Assembly (NCBI GenBank): GCA_020854925.1
Contig: JAHKLV010000223.1
Location: 1 to 5,024, forward strand
DNA length: 5,024 nucleotides
Direction: 5' to 3'
DNA from: Candidatus Methanofastidiosia archaeon
GTDB lineage: Archaea > Methanobacteriota_B > Thermococci > Methanofastidiosales > NM3
In this document: piece after piece, positions 1-4,977 of the stretch
Numbering within the stretch: position 1 is the stretch's first letter
Layout of the letters: each line of letters begins with the position of its first letter
Translations under genes and position numbers: made by a program
The notes under the pieces: model-generated
Seen by the model: only the letters and a program-made list of their open reading frames with translations
Databases searched by the model: none
Told to the model about the DNA's origin: nothing

Positions 1-84
1 AAGGCGCTTGGCAATCCCATCGCCGCCAACGGCGCCCTGCAGCAGGCGCTCGCGCAGATGGACGCGCTCATGGCAACGCTCTGA
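1..84 (+). CDS. C-terminal end of an unrecognised protein (5' part outside window)
   Basis: Frame 1 is open from the window edge to a TGA at 82-84 and gives 27 residues ending ...QMDALMATL. Nearly every third base is G or C, like the leu genes, and a hairpin plus T-run follows 17 bases after the stop, so this is very probably the true end of a plus-strand gene. The tail is rich in Ala, Leu and Gln and looks helical (ALQQALAQMDALM), with no diagnostic motif. I do not recognise the family and assign no function. It is convergent with leuB and probably outside the leucine transcription unit. Confidence 0.7.
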   Translation, partial: KALGNPIAANGALQQALAQMDALMATL

Positions 85-101
85 GTTGCAGTACTACCAA
101 C

Positions 102-132
102 GGCCGGCACCGTCCGGCCACTACTCTTTTTT
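102..132 (+). terminator. Hairpin and T-run terminator of the left-edge gene
   Basis: GGCCGG at 102-107 is perfectly complementary to CCGGCC at 114-119, giving a 6-bp all-GC stem with a 6-base loop. A short pyrimidine stretch and a run of six T (127-132) follow. It starts 17 bases after the TGA at 84. The form is that of an intrinsic terminator; in archaea the T-run alone could suffice. On the minus strand no T-run follows the stem, so it would not serve leuB in the same way. Confidence 0.65.
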
Positions 133-191
133 ATCAGTTCGTCGTTGCATCAGCTTGGGAAAAAAGAGGATAAGAACGGTGTTATAGGCAT

Positions 192-219
192 AAAAAAGCA
201 TAAGGGCGCCGCATGCCTT
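192..219 (-). terminator. Probable terminator downstream of leuB
   Basis: Read on the minus strand, AAGGCAT (219-213) can pair with ATGCTTT (201-195), a 7-bp stem with one G-T wobble and an 11-base loop, and the T-run 197-192 overlaps and follows it. It begins 24 bases after the leuB stop. A second minus-strand oligo-T run lies near 162-167. Position and form fit the end of the leu transcription unit. The stem is AT-rich, so the T-tracts may be the real signal. Confidence 0.5.
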
Positions 220-243
220 CCCGCGACGCCACGGATTGTAGTA

Positions 244-1368
244 TTATTGCAGCTTGGCAACGATAGCGTTGCCCATGTCGCTTGTCGAAGCGGTGCCGCC
301 AAAGTCCTTCGTGAGCACCTTGCGCTCTGATAGCACCGCATGCATGGCGTCGAGCACCTGCTGCGAGGCGGCAGCCTCGCCTATCTCCTCGAGCAAGAGC
401 GCCCCCGACCAGATGGTGGCAAGCGGATTCGCTACGCCAAGCCCCTTGTACTTGGGCGCGCTCCCGTGGATGGGTTCAAACATGGAAAGCCCGTCGGGAT
501 TGATGTTCCCGCCCGCTGCAAGGCCCAGGCCGCCGGATATCATGGCACCCAGGTCGGTGATGATGTCGCCGAACATGTTCGGCGCGACGACAATGTCGAA
601 CCACTCGGGATTCTTCACGAACCACATGGTGATGGCATCGACAAAGTTGAACTCGCTCGCAATCTGGGGATAGCCCGCGGCGACCTCGCCAAACACCTCG
701 CGCCACATGCCGTACATGTGTGTGAGCACGTTCGCCTTGTCGACGGCCGTGACCTTGCCCCGCCCCTGGCGCACGGCAAGGTCAAACGAGTAGCGCATGA
801 CCCGCTCGCACCCCTTCCGGGAAAGGACGCCTATCTGGTACGCCAGCTCGTCCCCGTCGCAGTCGATGTCAAGGCCGAACTTCACGTTGTACAGCTCGCG
901 AAGGACCGTGAGCTCCTGCCTGCCCTTTCCCGGCGAGGCGCGCCCGCCGATGCCGACATAAAAGTCCTCGGTGTTTTCCCGAATGACCACGAAGTCGATA
1001 TCGGACGCGGTCTTGTGCGCAAGCGGCGTCTCCACGCCGTCAAAGAGCTTGACGGGGCGCAGATTAACGAACTGGTCGAAGTAGAATCGCATCTTGAGAA
1101 GGATCTCCTTTTCAAGGATGCCGGGCGCCACCCGCGGGTCGCCGATGGAACCGAAGTAGATGGCGTCGTGCTTCGCAAGGTCCTTGAGGGTCTCTTCAGG
1201 CATGAGCTCGCCGGTGGCGAGGTAGTGGTCGGCACCGTGAGGGAAGATATCCCAGTCAAGCGTGAATCCCCCGTTGGCCGCGACGGCCTCGAGGACCTTC
1301 ACGCCCTCGGCTACTATCTCGGGGCCGATGCCGTCCCCGGGCATGAGTGCAATGTTGTATCGTGTCAT
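244..1368 (-). CDS. leuB: 3-isopropylmalate dehydrogenase, tartrate/D-malate dehydrogenase-like type
   Basis: Oxidises and decarboxylates 3-isopropylmalate to 2-oxoisocaproate in the cytoplasm, the third leucine-specific step. The protein has 374 residues, a normal length. Visible family features are MPGDGIGPEI (9-18), substrate arginines R94, R104 and R130, Y137 in ENTEDFY, K211 in VDKANVL, metal-binding aspartates D244, D268 and D272, and the family signature at 264-283. The stretches FDQFVNLRPV (97-106) and DIDFVVIRENTE (123-134) resemble tartrate/D-malate dehydrogenases more than classical LeuB. An E-x3-LL-x2-R element (E86, L90, L91, R94) like that of E. coli LeuB and the operon position argue for isopropylmalate as substrate; 3-methylmalate could be a second. 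K306-Y307 stand where NAD-type LeuB has Asp-Ile. ATG at 1368 is chosen because GGGGTGA ends 7 bases upstream; an in-frame extension to 1398 would lie inside leuD. Stop is TAA. Confidence 0.88.
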   Translation of the reverse strand: MTRYNIALMPGDGIGPEIVAEGVKVLEAVAANGGFTLDWDIFPHGADHYLATGELMPEETLKDLAKHDAIYFGSIGDPRVAPGILEKEILLKMRFYFDQFVNLRPVKLFDGVETPLAHKTASDIDFVVIRENTEDFYVGIGGRASPGKGRQELTVLRELYNVKFGLDIDCDGDELAYQIGVLSRKGCERVMRYSFDLAVRQGRGKVTAVDKANVLTHMYGMWREVFGEVAAGYPQIASEFNFVDAITMWFVKNPEWFDIVVAPNMFGDIITDLGAMISGGLGLAAGGNINPDGLSMFEPIHGSAPKYKGLGVANPLATIWSGALLLEEIGEAAASQQVLDAMHAVLSERKVLTKDFGGTASTSDMGNAIVAKLQ

Positions 1369-1375
1369 GATGGTT

Positions 1376-1382
1376 TCACCCC
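1376..1382 (-). promoter_or_regulatory. leuB ribosome binding site overlapping the leuD stop
   Basis: GGGGTGA on the minus strand, with 7 bases before the ATG at 1368. Its last three bases are the TGA stop of leuD, so ribosomes ending leuD sit on the leuB start signal. It fixes the leuB start. Confidence 0.8.
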
Positions 1383-1873
1383 TTCTTCGCGCCGGCAATC
1401 TTTCGCAAAAGGCCCCCGCAGCGGAGCATCTCCACCACGAAGGGAGGAAACGGCGTAAAGGCGTATGTCTCGGATGTTGTCACGTTTCGTATATATCCTT
1501 TTTCCAGGTCGACCTCGAGCTCGTCGCCGCTGGATATCTTTTCGCTCGCGCCGGGAAGCTCGATGGCGGCATAGCCGTTGTTGATGGCGTTGCGGAAGAA
1601 GATGCGCGCAAAGGAGTCGGCGATGACGGCCTGTACACCCGCACCGCGAAGCGCCCAGACGGCGTGCTCGCGGGACGAGCCGCACCCGAAGTCCTGGGAG
1701 GAGACGACAAAGTCGCCGGCGCAGACGCTCTTAACGAACCCGGCGTCGATGTCCTCCATGGCGTGGGTGGCCAGCTCGGCCTCGTCGTCGCTTGTCAGGT
1801 ATCGCGCCGGAATAATCTCATCGGTGTTTATGTGCGCACGGGGATACACGTGCGCCCGTCCTTTCATCAGCAT
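1376..1873 (-). CDS. leuD: 3-isopropylmalate dehydratase small subunit
   Basis: Small (swivel-domain) subunit of isopropylmalate isomerase, which works with LeuC to convert 2-isopropylmalate to 3-isopropylmalate through 2-isopropylmaleate. The 165-residue length is typical of the short LeuD type found in archaea and many anaerobic bacteria. Motifs are NTDEIIPARYLT (16-27), FGCGSSREHA (62-71) and ADSFARIFFRNAINNG (85-100). The specificity loop after ARYL reads YLTS; known variants here separate isopropylmalate from homoaconitate enzymes (YLRT in homoaconitases), and the leu context favours leucine synthesis. ATG 1873 is chosen because GAGGTG lies 8 bases upstream; an ATG two codons later (1867) is possible but less well spaced. 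It starts 12 bases after leuC and ends 7 bases before leuB, with both stops embedded in the next ribosome site, which suggests coupled translation. No damage is seen. Confidence 0.93.
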   Translation of the reverse strand: MLMKGRAHVYPRAHINTDEIIPARYLTSDDEAELATHAMEDIDAGFVKSVCAGDFVVSSQDFGCGSSREHAVWALRGAGVQAVIADSFARIFFRNAINNGYAAIELPGASEKISSGDELEVDLEKGYIRNVTTSETYAFTPFPPFVVEMLRCGGLLRKIAGAKKG

Positions 1874-1881
1874 GTCTATAG

Positions 1882-1887
1882 CACCTC
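1882..1887 (-). promoter_or_regulatory. leuD ribosome binding site overlapping the leuC stop
   Basis: GAGGTG on the minus strand, 8 bases before the ATG at 1873. Its first two bases are the last two bases of the leuC TGA. It decides the leuD start in favour of the first ATG. Confidence 0.8.
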
Positions 1888-3154
1888 ACAGGTAGTCCCT
1901 CGGGTCAGCTATGGACCCGGCGATGGCGGAAGCGGCAGCCGTGGCCGGGCTTGCAAGGTAGACCTCGCTTTCGGGGTGGCCCATGCGCCCGACGAAGTTC
2001 CTGTTCGTCGTCGCCACGCAGCGCTCGCCCTTGGCAAGGATGCCCATGTGCCCCCCGAGGCACGGTCCGCACGTCGGCAGGGACACCGCCGCCCCGGCGT
2101 CGGTGAAGATCTCAAAGAGCCCTTCCTTCATGGCATCGGTCCAGACCTCGGTGCTGGCGGGGATCACGAGCGCCCGCACGGTGGGCGCCACGACATTCCC
2201 CTCGAGCAGGTCTGCGGCGATGCGCAGATCCTCGATGCGCCCGTTCGTGCACGAGCCGATGACCACCTGGTCGATGCGCACGCCGGCAAGCTCCCGGGCG
2301 GGCCGCCCGTTCGAGGGCAGATGTGGCACGGCCACGAGCGGCTCGAGCGCCGACACGTCGTACATGTGCTCGGACACGTACACGGCGTCCTCGTCGGAGG
2401 CAACAGGCGTGTAGGCCTTTCTCGCCCGGCCGCGCAGGTAGTCGTCGGTCTTTTCGTCGGCGGCGATGATACCAGACTTCCCGCCGGCCTCGATGGCCAT
2501 GTTCGTCACCGTCATGCGCGCCTCCATGGAGAGCGCCGATATGGCGGGGCCAGAGAACTCCATGGCCCGGTACAGCGCCCCGTCGACGCCGATGTCGGCG
2601 ATGATGGAAAGGATGATGTCTTTTGAGTACACCCCTTCGGGAAGCGTGCCGGAAACGACAAAGAGCATGGACTCGGGCACCTTGAACCAGAGCTTGCCGG
2701 TGGCGAGCACCGCGGCGGCGTCCGTGCTCCCGATGCCGGTGGAAAAGGCGCCAAAGGCGCCGTGGGTGCACGTGTGCGAGTCGGGGCACACGATGGTGGT
2801 ACCCGGAAGGACGAATCCCTTCTCGGGGAGGATGGCGTGGCACACACCGTTACGCCCCACCTCGAAGTAGTGGGGTATCGCGTGCTTGTGCGCAAACTCC
2901 CGCAGGCGCTTGGCAAGCTCCGCGCTCTTGATGTCCTTGTTGGGGACGAAGTGGTCGGGCACAAGGACGATGCGCTCACGGTCAAAGACCGTGTCTATCC
3001 CCTGCTCCTCGAGCATGGAGATGGCGGGCGGCGTCGTCACGTCGTGTCCCATGAAGATGTCGATGTCTGCCTCGACGATTTCGCCGGGGCGGACCGTCTC
3101 GCGACCGCTGTGGGCGGCGAGGATCTTTTCTGTTATCGTCATCGGTTGTTCCAT
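1886..3154 (-). CDS. leuC: 3-isopropylmalate dehydratase large subunit
   Basis: Iron-sulfur subunit of isopropylmalate isomerase, an aconitase-family enzyme that acts with LeuD. From the ATG at 3154 it has 422 residues, fitting the roughly 420-residue LeuC class rather than the roughly 466-residue enterobacterial form. Motifs in order are MGHDVTTPPA (35-44), PDHFVP (66-71), CPDSHTCTHGAFGAFSTGIGSTD region (123-145), SCTNGR (301-306) and TCGPCLGGHMG (361-371). The three likely [4Fe-4S] ligands C302, C362 and C365 are all present. The start is uncertain: GTG 3163, ATG 3154 and ATG 3142 are in frame. I prefer 3154 because GTGAT lies 4 bases upstream; ATG 3142 would give MTITEKILAAHSG, also a common family N-terminus. 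The leuA gene ends 64 bases upstream across a T-rich junction, so leuC may have its own promoter. (R)-citramalate may be a second substrate. Confidence 0.92.
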   Translation of the reverse strand: MEQPMTITEKILAAHSGRETVRPGEIVEADIDIFMGHDVTTPPAISMLEEQGIDTVFDRERIVLVPDHFVPNKDIKSAELAKRLREFAHKHAIPHYFEVGRNGVCHAILPEKGFVLPGTTIVCPDSHTCTHGAFGAFSTGIGSTDAAAVLATGKLWFKVPESMLFVVSGTLPEGVYSKDIILSIIADIGVDGALYRAMEFSGPAISALSMEARMTVTNMAIEAGGKSGIIAADEKTDDYLRGRARKAYTPVASDEDAVYVSEHMYDVSALEPLVAVPHLPSNGRPARELAGVRIDQVVIGSCTNGRIEDLRIAADLLEGNVVAPTVRALVIPASTEVWTDAMKEGLFEIFTDAGAAVSLPTCGPCLGGHMGILAKGERCVATTNRNFVGRMGHPESEVYLASPATAAASAIAGSIADPRDYL

Positions 3155-3158
3155 GTGT

Positions 3159-3163
3159 ATCAC
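3159..3163 (-). promoter_or_regulatory. Weak ribosome binding site of leuC
   Basis: GTGAT on the minus strand, 4 bases before the ATG at 3154, is a partial match to GGTGAT. It is the weakest such site in the cluster and would be used up if translation started at the GTG at 3163. It mildly favours the ATG at 3154. Confidence 0.4.
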
Positions 3164-3173
3164 TATGCGTATG

Positions 3174-3183
3174 ACTTAAAATA
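3174..3183 (-). promoter_or_regulatory. Possible TATA box of a separate leuCDB promoter
   Basis: The minus strand reads GTATTTTAAG here, the only mixed A/T hexamer-sized patch in the junction. If this is an archaeal TATA box, a transcript start about 25 bases downstream would fall close to the leuC ATG at 3154, giving a very short or absent leader. No purine-rich BRE-like stretch is obvious upstream of it. It could equally be incidental AT-rich spacer within one operon. Confidence 0.3.
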
Positions 3184-3190
3184 CGTGACC

Positions 3191-3228
3191 GTAAAAAGGG
3201 AAAAAGAAAAGGGGCGGCCTAGCGCCGC
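3191..3228 (-). terminator. Possible terminator or attenuating hairpin at the end of leuA
   Basis: On the minus strand GCGGC (3228-3224) and GCCGC (3218-3214) form a 5-bp GC stem whose 5-base loop contains most of the leuA TAG stop. It is followed by three T-tracts (TTTT, TTTTT, TTTTT) separated by C within 3210-3193. This resembles an intrinsic or archaeal oligo-T terminator. Since leuCDB follow on the same strand, it may end transcription only partly. Confidence 0.45.
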
Positions 3229-4742
3229 TTTTCCCGCTCCATCTGATTGATGCCGTTGACAAGCGCCTTCACCGACGCCATGACGATGTCCTCGTCAAGG
3301 CCGCGGGTGTGGTACTCGCGCCCCTCCTCATCGGTGAAGAGGACGGAGACGTCGGCAAGGGCGTCGGTGCCGCCTGTTATGGCCTTGAGCTCGTACTCCT
3401 CGAGCTTGAGCGGCGCGCCGTAGACCTTGGTCATGGCCTTGGCAACGGCGTCGATGACGCCCGCACCGTACGCGGCGGCAATCTTCTTCTCGCCTGCGTA
3501 GTCCACGGTGATGACGGCCGTCGGCGTCGTCTTGTTCCCGGTGGTGACCGTCACCTCCTCGAGCTTCACGGCGGCAACGCCCATCCGCGACTCGTTGAGA
3601 ACGTCGTCGGCAATGGCGATGATGTCCTCCTGGAGCACGGTCTTCTGCTTGTCGGCAAGCGCCTTGATGCGCTCGGTGATGGTGTTGAGCTGGTGCTCCT
3701 CGAACGTGTAACCAAGGGACGAGAGACCGTCACGCACCGCGTGCTTGCCCGAGTGCTTCCCGACCACTATCTCGGTCTTCTTGCCTATCATCTCGGGATT
3801 CATTATCTCGTAGCAGAGCGGATTGGAGAGCACCCCGTGCTGGTGGATGCCAGACTCGTGGGCAAAGGCGTTGCGGCCGACGATGGCCTTGTTGCGCTGG
3901 ATGGTGATGCCCGTGAGGCGCGAGACCATCTGGCTCGTCTTGAAGATCTGGCACGTGTCGATGTTCGTGTCGGCGTCAAAGTACTCGGCGCGGGTCTTGA
4001 AATTCATGACGAGCTCCTCGAGCGAGGCGTTGCCCGCCCGCTCGCCGATGCCGTTTACCGTGCACTCAACCTGTCCGGCGCCGTTTCTGACCGCCTCGAG
4101 GGAGTTGGCCACCGCCAGGCCGAGGTCGTTGTGGCAGTGGACGCTGATGACGGCGTCATCGATGTTGGGGACGTGCTCCCGTACGTAGCGGATCATACGC
4201 CCGAACTCCTCGGGTTCGGCGTAGCCCACGGTGTCGGGGAGATTGACCACGGACGCGCCGGCGTCGATGACGGCCTCCGTCACCCGGCACAGGTAGTCCC
4301 AGTCGGAGCGCGAGGCGTCCTCGGCGGAAAACTCCACGCGGTCGGTGCAGTTCCGTGCAAACCGGACGGCGGAGACGGCCATGGCAAGCGCCTCCTCGCG
4401 GGATACCTTGAGCTTATACTGTAAATGTATGTCTGACGTGGCGATAAACGTGTGGATGCACGGCTTTGCCGCATGCTTCACGGCGTCCCAGGCGCGGCTG
4501 ATGTCCTTTTCCACGGCGCGGCACAGGCCGGCCACGTACGGGCCGTCGACGGTCTGGGCGACAAGCTTCACCGCCTCGAAGTCGTCGTTTGAGGCAATGG
4601 GGAATCCTGCCTCGATGGTGTCAACGCGAAGCAAGGCAAGCTGCAAGGCAATCTTTACTTTCTCATCAGTCGTTAACGTGGCCCCCGGCGACTGCTCGCC
4701 ATCGCGAAGCGTCGTGTCGAAGATACTTACGTTCCGTTTCAT
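3219..4742 (-). CDS. leuA: 2-isopropylmalate synthase
   Basis: Condenses acetyl-CoA with 2-oxoisovalerate to 2-isopropylmalate, the committed step of leucine synthesis. The 507 residues match the long LeuA form. The catalytic TIM barrel (about 1-270) shows FDTTLRDGEQSPG (8-20), with catalytic R13 and metal ligand D14, NLPDTVGYAEP (167-177), HCHND (202-206) with metal ligands H202 and H204, and GIGERAGNASLEE (231-243). The linker contains HESGIHQHG (295-303). A C-terminal regulatory domain (about 370-505) is present, with GAGVIDAVAKAM (426-437) and a GLDEDIVMAS element (481-490), so leucine feedback is likely. In the last element Thr479 and Glu484 stand where E. coli has Gly and Thr. The sequence looks like bacterial-type LeuA rather than the archaeal LeuA/CimA/AksA branch. 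ATG 4742 is chosen because AGGTGA lies 6 bases upstream. Stop is TAG. It leads the cluster and is divergent from the cimA-like gene. Confidence 0.93.
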   Translation of the reverse strand: MKRNVSIFDTTLRDGEQSPGATLTTDEKVKIALQLALLRVDTIEAGFPIASNDDFEAVKLVAQTVDGPYVAGLCRAVEKDISRAWDAVKHAAKPCIHTFIATSDIHLQYKLKVSREEALAMAVSAVRFARNCTDRVEFSAEDASRSDWDYLCRVTEAVIDAGASVVNLPDTVGYAEPEEFGRMIRYVREHVPNIDDAVISVHCHNDLGLAVANSLEAVRNGAGQVECTVNGIGERAGNASLEELVMNFKTRAEYFDADTNIDTCQIFKTSQMVSRLTGITIQRNKAIVGRNAFAHESGIHQHGVLSNPLCYEIMNPEMIGKKTEIVVGKHSGKHAVRDGLSSLGYTFEEHQLNTITERIKALADKQKTVLQEDIIAIADDVLNESRMGVAAVKLEEVTVTTGNKTTPTAVITVDYAGEKKIAAAYGAGVIDAVAKAMTKVYGAPLKLEEYELKAITGGTDALADVSVLFTDEEGREYHTRGLDEDIVMASVKALVNGINQMEREKRR

Positions 4743-4748
4743 GTAGAT

Positions 4749-4754
4749 TCACCT
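4749..4754 (-). promoter_or_regulatory. leuA ribosome binding site
   Basis: AGGTGA on the minus strand with 6 bases before the ATG at 4742. It is a strong match to the 16S rRNA 3' end and supports the chosen start. Confidence 0.75.
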
Positions 4755-4799
4755 AACGCAGCTTGAAAAGTCGTGCGTATGCCTTGAAGATTGTTCAGA

Positions 4800-4810
4800 G
4801 TATAAAAAAT
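4800..4810 (-). promoter_or_regulatory. Putative TATA box of the leuA promoter
   Basis: The minus strand reads ATTTTTTATAC, an archaeal-type TATA element preceded by an A/G-rich stretch (AGAAGATA) that could act as a BRE. A start about 25 bases downstream (near 4775-4780) would leave a leader of roughly 35 bases carrying the AGGTGA site. TATACT could also be read as a bacterial -10 box, but there is no TTGACA-like -35 about 17 bases upstream. Confidence 0.5.
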
Positions 4811-4849
4811 TATCTTCTGCCTCGGCTCACATCATGGATATTTTGAAGG

Positions 4850-4877
4850 GAAAAAATCACTGTCATGCGCTTTTTTC
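4850..4877. repeat. A/T inverted repeat in the centre of the divergent control region
   Basis: GAAAAAA (4850-4856) and TTTTTTC (4871-4877) form a perfect 7-bp inverted repeat with a 14-base spacer; arm centres are 21 bp apart, about two helical turns. Its axis (about 4863.5) lies near the middle of the 4743-4977 gap and almost equally far from the two putative TATA boxes. It could be a regulator site or a bent-DNA element. Chance is possible in an AT-rich spacer. Confidence 0.4.
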
Positions 4878-4916
4878 GCCATGTTCATGTCTATACCCTT
4901 CCAGGAGAAGCGCTAC

Positions 4917-4924
4917 ATTTTTAT
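4917..4924 (+). promoter_or_regulatory. Putative TATA box of the cimA-like gene
   Basis: ATTTTTAT on the plus strand lies 54 bases before the ATG at 4978 and resembles the leuA box on the other strand. A start near 4946 would leave a leader of about 32 bases containing the GGAG site. A second candidate, AAATTTTTTAG at 4933-4943, has a better purine-rich flank but would put the start only about 14 bases before the ATG. Confidence 0.4.
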
Positions 4925-4965
4925 GGGGAAAGAAATTTTTTAGTAAGAATCTACACTCATAGCGT

Positions 4966-4969
4966 GGAG
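4966..4969 (+). promoter_or_regulatory. Ribosome binding site of the cimA-like gene
   Basis: GGAG on the plus strand, 8 bases before the ATG at 4978. It supports that ATG as the start of the divergent gene. Confidence 0.6.
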
Positions 4970-4977
4970 ACTATACA

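Noticed and set aside
145..330. Short plus-strand frame at 145-330
   Set aside because: It begins in the convergent terminator region and runs into the 3' end of leuB antisense, with no ribosome site or recognisable product.
340..1458. Long plus-strand open frame opposite leuB
   Set aside because: It lies opposite a well-supported gene and gives an Arg/Val/Asp/His-rich product with no family resemblance. It is a by-product of GC-rich third positions.
1262..2626. Long plus-strand open frame opposite the leuB start, leuD and most of leuC
   Set aside because: It spans gene boundaries on the other strand, has low-complexity composition and no ribosome site, while the minus-strand frames hold full catalytic motifs.
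3309..4424. Long plus-strand open frame opposite leuA
   Set aside because: It mirrors LeuA codons and its product has no recognisable motifs, while LeuA motifs are complete on the minus strand.
4743..4977. Leucine leader peptide attenuator or T-box upstream of leuA
   Set aside because: I see no leucine-codon-rich short frame with a ribosome site in the expected leader (about 35 bases) and no room for alternative hairpins or a T-box there.
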